Shown here one piece after another: positions 17,384-26,385 of a DNA stretch of 35,262 nt. Origin of the DNA: Candidatus Bathyarchaeota archaeon (lineage in GTDB: Archaea > Thermoproteota > Bathyarchaeia > Bathyarchaeales > Bathycorpusculaceae); assembly GCA_016927895.1 (NCBI GenBank), contig JAFGLT010000106.1:1-35262 (forward strand). The letters run 5' to 3'. How positions within the stretch are numbered: the stretch's first letter is position 1; each line of letters starts with the position of its first letter. A program made the translations under genes and the position numbers. Under the pieces are notes generated by a model. The model was not told the origin of the DNA, did no database searches, and worked only from the letters and a program-made list of their open reading frames with translations.

Positions 17384-17474
17384 ACCGCTAGCTTGCTGCC
17401 TCCGCAACTTCAACACAACAGGTTTAGCTTCAGCACAAAAACGACTAAGCTTCATGACATAAACTAAAGTATAC

Positions 17475-17498
17475 CTATTCTGGCAAAAACCAGAATAG
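17475..17498. terminator. perfect 9-bp inverted repeat followed by a T-rich tract
   Basis: CTATTCTGG (17475-17483), loop CAAAAA, CCAGAATAG (17490-17498), then GCTTTTTTATTTT on the + strand. Confidence 0.5.
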
Positions 17499-17525
17499 TT
17501 TACCACCGCTTTTTTATTTTCGCGT

Positions 17526-17636
17526 TTATTCCGCGTTGTGGCTTCTTTTTCTGCGTGAATACAAGTACTCGATTACTGATACAAGTAGTGAAGATGAGCT
17601 TGTACCAATTATCACCAGAGTTGCTGAATCTACCAT
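17526..17636 (-). CDS. possible single-TM microprotein (36 aa)
   Basis: Reverse strand ATG 17636: MVDSATLVIIGTSSSSLLVSVIEYLYSRRKRSHNAE*; one hydrophobic segment with basic tail; no similarity evidence. Confidence 0.3.
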   Translation of the reverse strand: MVDSATLVIIGTSSSSLLVSVIEYLYSRRKRSHNAE

Positions 17637-17835
17637 TTCACTTTCATCCCTGTTTTTGATGCTGTGAGCACAATTGAATTATATAAACTCATTTGAGAAA
17701 TGTTCACAATTCTAATGGGAAAACCCGACACGCGAATGTGTTAAGTTTTTTCAAGTGGTTTCTGGGTTATTTTGCAAAACATTTAAGCGTTGGTCGCCGT
17801 GTAGTTTTGGAAGGTGCCTGTTAGGGAGAAGGAAA

Positions 17836-19221
17836 ATGAAGCCACATGTTACCCTTGTGAATCCATCCGCCCCAAGTGGCTCAACAGGACACATGCCCTT
17901 CGCCCTGCTGGGTTTAGCATATTTAGGTGCTATTTTAGAAAAACACAACTACAACGTCGACGTCATCGACTGCCATGTACTTGGGCTTTCGTACGAGGAT
18001 TTCAGAAGCGAAATCGCCAAGCGCAAACCCGACATAGTTGGGTTATCATCTACTACACTTACATACAAAACCGCATTGAAACTAGCAGAAATCGCCAAGG
18101 AAGAATTACCCGAATGCCTTGTTCTCATAGGAGGTCCACACGTTACCTTCTGGGATGATGAAGCACTGGAAGAATCTTCAGCTTTAGATGTTATTGTAAG
18201 GAAAGAAGGTGAATACACGCTGCTGGAGCTTGTGCAGAAAGTTGAGGCAGGTGAAAGTTTCGACGACGTTCTGGGCATAACTTATCGAAAAAACGGAAAG
18301 ATCGTTCGAACACCCGATAGACCTTACATAGAGGATTTAGATTCACTTCCCTTTCCAGCTCGCCACTTGTGGCCAATAGAACGTCTTCGAAAATTTGAAG
18401 ATATGTTTTATTTGATAGCGAGTCGCGGATGTGTTTTCTGGTGTGAATTCTGTGCGACTGTTCGAATGCATGGGCGTAAATTTCGTATGCGAAGCCCGAA
18501 AAATATTGCCGACGAACTGGAGTTTCTCTACAAAACTTACGGGGTCACAAATTTCACGTTTTGTGATGATGCGTTCACTGTTGAGCCTGCTAGAATTGAA
18601 GAGTTATGCAGGCTAATTATGGAACGAAACCTGACGATAAAATGGAACTGTGGCACCCGTGTGGACATGCTTACACGAGAGTTACTAGTTAAGATGCGTG
18701 ACGCAGGATGCATCTCTGTATGGTCTGGAGTTGAATCAGGCACACAACAAGTCCTAGATGCCATGCATAAAGGCATAACCATTGAGCAAACGATGCGTGT
18801 TTACCAGTGGCTAAGAGAACTCGGATTAAAGCCAGCGCCAAACGTTATTCTCGGCTTTCCTGGAGAGACCAAAGAGTCCGCTTGGGAAACAATAAAATTC
18901 GTTGAGAAGATAAGCCCTGACGAAGTAGGCTTCTACAATATAGCTACGCCGTTTCCGGGAACGCCCTTGTATGACTCGGTAAAGGAGAAGGGTTGGCTGA
19001 GAGTCACTGACTTCGACCAGTATGACACTGCGACGCCCATTTTTGAGACTCCGTGGTTAACCATGAAGGAGCTAAAGCAGGTTCGAGAAGACGCTTTTCA
19101 CCATTTCTATATGCGCCCCAACTATGTTATTCGCATGTTCGGCAAGGGTTGGATGTACGGTTTTGCAGCACTTAGAACAGCAGTATCGCATTTCATGATG
19201 TCGCTCAGGTCGAAACTTTAG
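17836..19221 (+). CDS. B12-binding-domain radical SAM protein (class B-like)
   Basis: N-terminal Rossmann-like MKPHVTLVNPSAP...LLGLAYLGAILEKHNYNVDVID...IVGLSS; radical SAM CVFWCEFC (CxxxCxxC); ATG 17836 after GGAGAAGGAAA. Confidence 0.88.
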   Translation: MKPHVTLVNPSAPSGSTGHMPFALLGLAYLGAILEKHNYNVDVIDCHVLGLSYEDFRSEIAKRKPDIVGLSSTTLTYKTALKLAEIAKEELPECLVLIGGPHVTFWDDEALEESSALDVIVRKEGEYTLLELVQKVEAGESFDDVLGITYRKNGKIVRTPDRPYIEDLDSLPFPARHLWPIERLRKFEDMFYLIASRGCVFWCEFCATVRMHGRKFRMRSPKNIADELEFLYKTYGVTNFTFCDDAFTVEPARIEELCRLIMERNLTIKWNCGTRVDMLTRELLVKMRDAGCISVWSGVESGTQQVLDAMHKGITIEQTMRVYQWLRELGLKPAPNVILGFPGETKESAWETIKFVEKISPDEVGFYNIATPFPGTPLYDSVKEKGWLRVTDFDQYDTATPIFETPWLTMKELKQVREDAFHHFYMRPNYVIRMFGKGWMYGFAALRTAVSHFMMSLRSKL

Positions 19222-19271
19222 CGCTGAGAAAACAGGAATTAAGTAATTAACGCTCGAAGCGACTTTTGTGT

Positions 19272-20096
19272 CTAAACCGCGAGTGATGCAAGGATTCCGC
19301 CAGCTAAACCTAGGATTACAGGAAATGGTAAGCCGGGGAAAATGCCTTTTTTTTCCAGCATTATGAGCGTTAGGAATGAGCCTACTAGGATGCCGATTAG
19401 CGAAACGACGTATGGTAGCAGTGAATTGTAGTTTAGTAGTATGCTTCCGGTGAGCATGGAGTAGAAAACCAAGTCGCCTAAACCCATCTGGACATCCTTG
19501 AAAGAGTAGCTTAAGCCTTGAAGCTGGTCAAGTCCTGAATGTGCTATTTTGCCTACTGGTCCATAGTAAACTGCGAACACGTCGTAAACCGCTAAGAAAA
19601 CCAGAATCAGTATTGCACTGGAGAATGGAATGACTGCGCTGAAGAACACGCCAAGTCCTCCGCCTAGCAGTACCACTGCGAGATTGCGGGCTTTGCTACC
19701 TAACTTGAAGATGGTTATGTCAAAGATGACGGTTAACAGTATGGAAAGAGGAATAACTAGGAAATCCCAACTTGGTGCATATGCAAAAATTGCTGATAAG
19801 TAAACTATCGACAATAGTAACGAAGCAGTTGTCAACGCCATGGCGATGAGCGCAAATATGATTTTGCGGGTTTTCTTCTTGAGTAAAATGTAGAAGACTG
19901 TAGCGCTCAAAGCGATGAGTATTACAAAGTAGGCGGCGTTGCCTAAGGGTGCTGAGGGAGTGCCCTCTTGAAAAGGCGTGACCTCCATGGGAGGCAGCGG
20001 TTGAGCAATAAGCAGGTAGGTGCAGCCGAGTCCAAACAGTAAACTTGCCAGTACTGGAACCAAATATACTAGTTGAGCGCTGAATTTTTCAGTCAT
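19272..20096 (-). CDS. presenilin/signal-peptide-peptidase-family intramembrane aspartyl protease homologue
   Basis: Polytopic; LVFLAVYDVFAVYYGP (YD), VQMGLGDLVFYSMLTGS (GxGD), FPGLPFPVILG (PAL-like). Confidence 0.85.
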   Translation of the reverse strand: MTEKFSAQLVYLVPVLASLLFGLGCTYLLIAQPLPPMEVTPFQEGTPSAPLGNAAYFVILIALSATVFYILLKKKTRKIIFALIAMALTTASLLLSIVYLSAIFAYAPSWDFLVIPLSILLTVIFDITIFKLGSKARNLAVVLLGGGLGVFFSAVIPFSSAILILVFLAVYDVFAVYYGPVGKIAHSGLDQLQGLSYSFKDVQMGLGDLVFYSMLTGSILLNYNSLLPYVVSLIGILVGSFLTLIMLEKKGIFPGLPFPVILGLAGGILASLAV

Positions 20097-20101
20097 GCTT
20101 C

Positions 20102-20653
20102 TTACCTTAACTTATTGCTGCTTGTTTTAGCATGTAAGTAGCATTTGTCACAGAAATAGCTTTGTTTCATATCTGTATCGGAAATTGAGTTAGAAAAATG
20201 CATAACGCATGAAGACTGCGGACAGTGCTCTAAACCCAAAGTATGACCGAGTTCATGTACTGCTTCTTTAAGTGTTCTTTCCAGAAAGAGCGATGTGTTG
20301 GTTGGTTCGCCGTAGAATTCAGGTTTAAGCCGCCATAAGGATATCACAGCGACTTTCCCAGGACACGTAGCCTCTCCGAACACAAAACTCAATTTAGGAA
20401 CAAAAATATCCGCGTTCACAACGCCTAAAACCCTGTTCAACGTTGGCTTTCTAACGGCGGAGCCTTGAACTTCACTTAGGATAACGTGCGACTGATACTG
20501 CTTTCGTTTTTCGTCAAAGGCTTTCTCTCTCAGAGGAACCTTTTCGTTAATCACCACGCATGTTGCATCTGGAAAGACCCTTGTCAAGTTCTCTTTAATC
20601 CAGGCAATTATGGTTTCGTCTGTTTCTCCGATGGGTAAAATGCCGATTTGCAT
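20102..20653 (-). CDS. amzA: archaemetzincin (M54-like zinc metalloprotease)
   Basis: EAVHELGHTLGLEHCPQSSCVMHFSNSISDTDMKQSYFCDKC: HExxHxxGxxH-Cx4-CVM plus later CxxC. Confidence 0.92.
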   Translation of the reverse strand: MQIGILPIGETDETIIAWIKENLTRVFPDATCVVINEKVPLREKAFDEKRKQYQSHVILSEVQGSAVRKPTLNRVLGVVNADIFVPKLSFVFGEATCPGKVAVISLWRLKPEFYGEPTNTSLFLERTLKEAVHELGHTLGLEHCPQSSCVMHFSNSISDTDMKQSYFCDKCYLHAKTSSNKLR

Positions 20654-20662
20654 GGTTACGAC

Positions 20663-21919
20663 CTAAATCTCAAAGATGTCGCCAGTTTTCGGGGCAACAG
20701 CATCCAAGCCTAGTTCGGACTTAGCCCACTTAGCGAAGGTTTTACAGTTTTCTTCCTCGCCGTGAACAACAAACACTCGTGGTTTTCCACCCAGTTTTCG
20801 CAATGAATCTTTCAGTTGGCTTGCTCCGCAGTGAGAGGAGAAATCAAAGTGTTCGTAACGGGCTTTAACTTTGCGCACCTTGCCGTCGATAGTGCAGACA
20901 CCCTTTTCAAGTAGCTCTTTTCCAGGAGTTCCCGGGATTTGGTAGCTCACTAAGAAAATGCCGTTGTTGGCTTTTTTGCCTAGTTTTGATACGTAGAAAG
21001 CAGCTGGACCGCCTTTAAGCATGCCTGCCGTGGAGATAATTACTTTTGGTGATTTGATGGCTTTTCGCCTGTCTCTCCAGCCGTCAATCCAGTCTGCTGA
21101 GCGCATGGCGTTCATGAACAATTTCGGGTCTCTCAGGAACTCTTTATGGTTCATGATTATCCTGCTTGCTTCTCGGGTCATGCCGTCTAAGACGACAGGG
21201 TACTCGAAACGGTGAGCAGCGAGGATGCAAGCCATTTCCTGTGACCTGCCGACTCCAAAGGCTGGCACTAAAGCGATGCCGCCTTTCTCCACTACTTCGG
21301 TGACGGATTCTACGAAGCGTTTTTCGAGTTCATTGCGATCTGCGTGGTCTGCGTTTGCGTAAGTGCTTTCTATGACCACCGCGTCCAAGTCTCCATAGTC
21401 CATTGTTGCTCCTGCTAATAGTTGGCTGTCGGTGGTGTTGAAGTCGCCTGTGTAAAGGAGCTTTTTGCCTTTAGCTTCGATTAATACTTGGGCGCTTCCA
21501 GGTGTGTGCCCTGCGTTCAAGAGCTTGAATTTCATGTCGCCTACTTTTTCTTCTGCGCCGAAGTCCATGTGCTTGTTGCTTTTCATCATGGTTTTTAATT
21601 CTAAGTATTCAAATGGCAGGTAGTAGCCTGAAAGATGAATGAAGTCTTTTATCAAAAGTTGTGATAAGTCTAAGTTCAGCCTGTTTGTGTACAAGGGTGT
21701 TTTCCCTTGAATGTAGAATATTGGGAGGGCACCTGAATGGTCAAGGTGGCTGTGGGTTAAAATTAACGCGTCAACTTCTTTTGGAGGCACATGCATGGGA
21801 AAACCTGGTTCGTGGTCGAACATTACGCCGTAATCTAATAACGCCTGTGTTTTTTTGGTTTTAACGGATATGCTTATTCTGCCGACTTCGCGTGCTCCGC
21901 CTAGAAATCCAACCTGCAA
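20663..21919 (-). CDS. beta-CASP metallo-beta-lactamase ribonuclease, aCPSF2-like
   Basis: LTHSHLDHSGALP, NAGHTPGSAQVLI, LYTGDFNTTD, VVIESTYA, VPAFGVGRSQEMACIL, STAGMLKGGPA, RVFVVHGEEE; no N-terminal KH region. Confidence 0.9.
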   Translation of the reverse strand: MQVGFLGGAREVGRISISVKTKKTQALLDYGVMFDHEPGFPMHVPPKEVDALILTHSHLDHSGALPIFYIQGKTPLYTNRLNLDLSQLLIKDFIHLSGYYLPFEYLELKTMMKSNKHMDFGAEEKVGDMKFKLLNAGHTPGSAQVLIEAKGKKLLYTGDFNTTDSQLLAGATMDYGDLDAVVIESTYANADHADRNELEKRFVESVTEVVEKGGIALVPAFGVGRSQEMACILAAHRFEYPVVLDGMTREASRIIMNHKEFLRDPKLFMNAMRSADWIDGWRDRRKAIKSPKVIISTAGMLKGGPAAFYVSKLGKKANNGIFLVSYQIPGTPGKELLEKGVCTIDGKVRKVKARYEHFDFSSHCGASQLKDSLRKLGGKPRVFVVHGEEENCKTFAKWAKSELGLDAVAPKTGDIFEI

Positions 21920-21977
21920 TCAGTACCAATCCTTTTCATTTGAGTTCGAAAGAGTGAAATGAGACTCGCGTTCTCTT

Positions 21978-22583
21978 TTAAAAATGTATTGACCTTGCTG
22001 TTGAATGTGTTGTGACTAAGCCTTTCTTTATCGCTTTGAGGATTTCGTCAACGTTTAAGTCTGCTTGGATTTCCGTGTAGACAGTTAATGGCTCTGAAGG
22101 GCTGTGTGCGTCGCTTCCAGCTGTGCCTGGTAGCTTCATGGATTTGGCGAGGTCGTGAGCCATCTTGTTTGCTTGTGGTGTTGATTCGCCGTTGATTACT
22201 TCGATGGCGTCAACTTTGTAGTTTCTGGCGAGGTCGCCCATGCCGTATTCGCGGTAGGGGTGTGCAACCACTGAGATATAGTCGTTGTTTCGGGCGAAGT
22301 CAACGACGTTTTCTACTGTCCATGGTTTCGGCGGGTTTTCTTCTGCGCCTAATACCAGTAAGTCTCCTTCTGGGGTGCTGATTTCTACGCCTGGAATTAT
22401 TAGTATGTCTGGGTAGGCTGAGGCGAGTTTTCGTGTTTCGTTGAGTCCTTTGACGGTGTCGTGGTCGGTTACGGCTGCGGCTTTTATGGAATTGTGCGCG
22501 TTAAGTTTTTCTACAAGAGTTTTAGGAGTTACTGTTGAATCGTCTGAATAAGTGGTGTGGATGTGGAGGTCAGCTCTAATCAA
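21978..22583 (-). CDS. PHP-domain metal-dependent phosphoesterase
   Basis: RADLHIHTTYSDDSTVTP...AAVTDHDTVKGLNE...LIIPGVEIST...SVVAHPYREYG...GTAGSDAHSPSE. Confidence 0.92.
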   Translation of the reverse strand: MIRADLHIHTTYSDDSTVTPKTLVEKLNAHNSIKAAAVTDHDTVKGLNETRKLASAYPDILIIPGVEISTPEGDLLVLGAEENPPKPWTVENVVDFARNNDYISVVAHPYREYGMGDLARNYKVDAIEVINGESTPQANKMAHDLAKSMKLPGTAGSDAHSPSEPLTVYTEIQADLNVDEILKAIKKGLVTTHSTARSIHF

Positions 22584-22585
22584 GG

Positions 22586-24211
22586 TTATTCGCTCAGGTG
22601 TTTTCGCAGAATCATCTCTAAACGAGTTAAAATGTTTTTGCTTCCTTCCGCTGTGCTGTTTACGGCTTCAAAAGTTACGTTTTTCTTTCGGCATGCTTTG
22701 CTGCATTGGGTTTTGACGCTGTTACCCCATTGTTCAGTGTCGTGGAGTAGCACAACTTTTTCGTAACGTTGTTGCCTTATGTATTCTGCTGTTTGGTTTG
22801 CTACGTAGTTGATGGTTTCTTGGTCGAGTGGAAGGGTAATTTCATGTTGTGAGAGAGGGTAAATTTCGTCTAGTTCTATGGGGATTACGCCGAATGGTGC
22901 TGCGTAGAAGCAGATGTGGATTTTGCCTGTGAGTTCTTCGCCTAAGCGCTTGCTGACTTGTTTGACTATTTTGAATTCATGTGCTTTGTGGAAGGGTTTC
23001 TTGCGGGTTTGCGGCACAAGCAGGAGTAAACGGGATTTTTCAGGTGGACTGTAGCGTTCTTGTAGACGTTTTCTGTAATGGGTGACTTGGGGTCTTGCGA
23101 GGTCTACGTGGTTGTAGAAGAATAGACCGCTTTTTTTGCTGGCGGGACTGTGTTCTTCGATGAAGTCCGTGTGGTTTTCAAGTTTTTTGAGGGCAGTGAA
23201 AAGGGCTGGGTGAGTGTGTGTTCTCATTTGCGTATATTCCCAGAGTCTTCCGTCTTTTATGGCTTGTTTAACGCGTCTCAGTTCTGCCATGCAGACGTAG
23301 AGGTTGTGTTCGGCTAGGAATGTTTCACGTTCTTTCTGCGGTTTAGCCATAACTTCTTGTGGTGTCAAAGTTGAGCATTTTGGGCATTGGCAGGGGAAGT
23401 AGTCGAGTTCGCTGACTCTCCATGTGCCGTTTTCGGTCATGTACCGATTTTCTCTGGCGTACAGTGCGTATGCTGCAGAATCAAAAAGGTCGCAACCCAA
23501 AGCAACTGCAAGCGAGAACATGATTGGGTGTCCTGCGCCGAAAAGGTGGAGTGGTCTTTCGGGTGGCAGGTGTTTTTTTGCGGTTAGTATCATGTCGGTT
23601 AGAACGTCGAAGCGGTAGTTTTCCATGACTTCGGTTGGGCTTCCCAAGGCGTGGATTTGGAAGGGTAGTTTACTCATTTCCGCGGCGGATTTTGCCACAA
23701 GGTCTAGGTGTCTTCCTCCTTGTACTGGTCCAACCCAAAGAATGTCATCGCGTGTTTTGGTTTTGAAGAATACTTTGGCGCGTTTGAGTGTTTCTTTTAC
23801 TGTTGTGGTGGCTTGTTCTTGGGTGATTTTCCAGCCTGTGGGGATGTCTAGTATGGTGGCGATGTCGCTGCCGATTTGCTCTTGGTACCCTACGATTTCG
23901 GGTTGGTTTACTTCGACTTCGCCGTAAACGAGTATTTGGTATGCTCCAGAATCGGTCATCACTGCGCCGTTGAAGTCTAGGAATTTGTGTAGGCCTTGTG
24001 TTATGGGCTTGTTTTCGAAGCGTTTTTTGAGTATGTACGCGTTTGTTATGACTGCTTCAAAACCGAATATGTCTTTGAGTTTTTGTGGGGGAACCAGTTG
24101 GATGCTTGGGTTTATGACTGGGAACAGGAGCGGAGTTTCCACTGTGCAGCTTTTGGTTTTGAGCTTTCCGATTCTTCCAAGCAAGTCTTTATCCTTTATC
24201 TCGAAACTCAT
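22586..24211 (-). CDS. tgtA: archaeosine-type tRNA-guanine (preQ0) transglycosylase
   Basis: FDVLTDMILTAKKHLPPERPLHLFGAGHPIMFSLAVALGCDLFDSAAYALYARENRYMT...CQCPKCSTLTP; extended C-terminal region typical of archaeal enzymes. Confidence 0.9.
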   Translation of the reverse strand: MSFEIKDKDLLGRIGKLKTKSCTVETPLLFPVINPSIQLVPPQKLKDIFGFEAVITNAYILKKRFENKPITQGLHKFLDFNGAVMTDSGAYQILVYGEVEVNQPEIVGYQEQIGSDIATILDIPTGWKITQEQATTTVKETLKRAKVFFKTKTRDDILWVGPVQGGRHLDLVAKSAAEMSKLPFQIHALGSPTEVMENYRFDVLTDMILTAKKHLPPERPLHLFGAGHPIMFSLAVALGCDLFDSAAYALYARENRYMTENGTWRVSELDYFPCQCPKCSTLTPQEVMAKPQKERETFLAEHNLYVCMAELRRVKQAIKDGRLWEYTQMRTHTHPALFTALKKLENHTDFIEEHSPASKKSGLFFYNHVDLARPQVTHYRKRLQERYSPPEKSRLLLLVPQTRKKPFHKAHEFKIVKQVSKRLGEELTGKIHICFYAAPFGVIPIELDEIYPLSQHEITLPLDQETINYVANQTAEYIRQQRYEKVVLLHDTEQWGNSVKTQCSKACRKKNVTFEAVNSTAEGSKNILTRLEMILRKHLSE

Positions 24212-24260
24212 CAGCAAACCTAAACAAACAATTCTGCACGCTTATAAAAAACATTAGTCT

Positions 24261-24395
24261 TTGACTTCAGGGAACGTTGGCTCTGATACGTTCATCAATG
24301 TGACCTTAATACTGATGCCTGTCATTGTAATTGAAACTATATTGGGCTCATTAATAGGCTACAAAATCTATCAAAGAGTAATAAAAATCTGGTAA
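24261..24395 (+). CDS. possible single-TM small protein (44 aa)
   Basis: TTG 24261: LTSGNVGSDTFINVTLILMPVIVIETILGSLIGYKIYQRVIKIW*; no clear SD. Confidence 0.3.
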   Translation: MTSGNVGSDTFINVTLILMPVIVIETILGSLIGYKIYQRVIKIW

Positions 24396-24433
24396 AACAA
24401 GATTTCTGTAATTTGCCATCAAAAAGTTGTTGG

Positions 24434-24554
24434 TGGTGCTACGGGCAGGATTCGAACCTGCGAACCCCTACGGGAAAGGATTTCCCATCGGGCGCCTGAT
24501 GTCAAAGCGTCGATCTTGAGTCCTTCACCTTTGACCTGGCTTGGTTACCGTAGC
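24434..24554 (-). tRNA. tRNA-Leu (anticodon CAA) with 33-nt intron at 37/38 and encoded CCA
   Basis: Acceptor GCTACGG/CCGTAGC, A73, CCA; exon ...AAGGA CTCAAG | intron 24482-24514 | A TCCTT; class II variable arm TCCCGTAGGGGTTC; T arm GCAGG TTCGAAT CCTGC. Confidence 0.93.
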
Positions 24555-24621
24555 ATTCAAGCCTAACAAAATTTAACGCTCTTTCTTATTAATCATTTCC
24601 CGCCGGCATCTAACAGGGGGT

Positions 24622-26283
24622 TTATCCTCTGTATTTTTTGATGTAGATTACTGCTCCGACTGCTGCTAAGCCGCCGCCGACTCCGCCGCCTATGTATAGT
24701 CCGTACGCCACCAAGAACGATTGTTCCTGAACCGTCACTAGTACTGGTTCGCTTTCGCATGCGTAAATGCTGTTGTTTCCAGCGAAAGAGGCTTGCACTT
24801 GCCAGTCTCCGGTGGTTTCAGGCTGGTAGGTTGCGGTGAAAGTGCCGTTTGCCATTGCGGTGCACTTGATTGTTTCTGTTGAGTTTATGGACATTAACGT
24901 GACTGTTATGGGGGCGCCGCCAGCTTCTGCGGAAATTGTTCCTGCGACGGTTATGTTTTCGCCTATGGTCACCGTCATGCGGGTGGCGTTAAAATCGGTT
25001 ATCGCTGAGAGGTGCTTAACTGTGAAGTTGCCTGTTGCCACAAGCCTATTCTTTATGGCGTCAGTTGCTTCAACTGTGTACTCTACGACGCTGCCTGCCT
25101 CTTGCTGCGGAATCGTAGCGTTACACGTCATGTTACTGACCACCATCTCTACTTTGGTCGTGTTTTTCCAGTTATCCACAGTGTACCTTAACGAGGCGTT
25201 CTCCAGCCTTGTCGTGTTCGTCGCATAAGAAATTTCTGTTATGTTACTAGGCGTTACGCTTTGTGGGAACGTTAAAGGTGTCAGGGTGCCGCCGAACGAG
25301 GTTTTAACTAGGAATTCTATGTTGCCTTCGCCGACTTCACCCATCAAAACCAAGTGGTAAACGTTTTCGCCTCCAAACGGTTGGCTATAATTCAGGAACA
25401 TGTCTTGCCCATTATACTCGCAACTTGCGTAGGCTACACCGCGGTACGCCTCACTCTCAAGGTTGTAGCCGCCTACCGTAGTCTTGTTGCCATAGAGACC
25501 CGGCTCCCAAGGCAGCGAAACATTGTTCACAGTTACCGATTGCGTGTTGCTCATCAAGTACAGCCTAGCCTCGTACATGTCCAGAGTGTCCGGCACGCGC
25601 ACCCACAGCTCTATCTGCGGGCTGGCTGTTATGAACTCGTAAGCCCAACTGGTGTTAAACGCTGGCGTATCACCGACTTTTCCGGTTACCGAGTGCGTGT
25701 ACCACGTGTCACCCTCAACATTCTCAATTATCATGAAGGTCGCCTGTTCCGCGCCGTTGCTTTCTCGGGCATCATTCACTATCACGAAAGTGTAGTTGCC
25801 TGAGCTGCCGGGAACGAAGAACGCGTCGTCAACCGTGGTGCCTAAGTGCTCGGGAAGCCCCGCTGCCTCAGTGTGTGTGCCCTCCAACTCGCCCTGCGGG
25901 TTATAGACGTAGATGTCGTAGTCTGTCTTAGGCTCATCCCCAGTGTGTACCCATTCACCGTAGCAGTAGACGTGGTAGCTGTGGCTTTCCTGTAATGGGC
26001 AGATGACGGTCCAGTTCTTGCCGATGGGCACTTGGGACTCGTTAAGGTAAACTGGGAACATAGGCTTCTCCACGTAGGTCAAGTTTGCCATCCAGTCAGT
26101 GTGAACATACCGTTCGTATTCTGGAAAAGAATCGGTGTCGACCTGTGCGTCAACCGTGACTTTGAGGGTCATGAGTAGCAAAGCTGCTATCATGGCGATG
26201 GCGAATATCTTTTGCATGCTTCGTGCTGGTAAGGCGCCTTTCAAGTTGAACACTGATTGCGACTTTTGTTTGTGCTTATGCAT
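24622..26283 (-). CDS. secreted/surface protein with Ig-like regions and C-terminal TM anchor
   Basis: Signal-like MQKIFAIAMIAALLLMTLKVTVDAQ; many N-x-S/T sites; C-terminal FLVAYGLYIGGGVGGGLAAVGAVIYIKKYRG. Starts 26319, 26283 and 26217 are all possible. Confidence 0.82.
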   Translation of the reverse strand: MHKHKQKSQSVFNLKGALPARSMQKIFAIAMIAALLLMTLKVTVDAQVDTDSFPEYERYVHTDWMANLTYVEKPMFPVYLNESQVPIGKNWTVICPLQESHSYHVYCYGEWVHTGDEPKTDYDIYVYNPQGELEGTHTEAAGLPEHLGTTVDDAFFVPGSSGNYTFVIVNDARESNGAEQATFMIIENVEGDTWYTHSVTGKVGDTPAFNTSWAYEFITASPQIELWVRVPDTLDMYEARLYLMSNTQSVTVNNVSLPWEPGLYGNKTTVGGYNLESEAYRGVAYASCEYNGQDMFLNYSQPFGGENVYHLVLMGEVGEGNIEFLVKTSFGGTLTPLTFPQSVTPSNITEISYATNTTRLENASLRYTVDNWKNTTKVEMVVSNMTCNATIPQQEAGSVVEYTVEATDAIKNRLVATGNFTVKHLSAITDFNATRMTVTIGENITVAGTISAEAGGAPITVTLMSINSTETIKCTAMANGTFTATYQPETTGDWQVQASFAGNNSIYACESEPVLVTVQEQSFLVAYGLYIGGGVGGGLAAVGAVIYIKKYRG

Positions 26284-26385
26284 ATCTGTTATGAAATCCG
26301 ACTCTGAATTCAGAATCAAAATTCCACAGAACTACACACCAAAAAAAGTAAAAACACCACACACGTATAACACAAGGAACACCAA

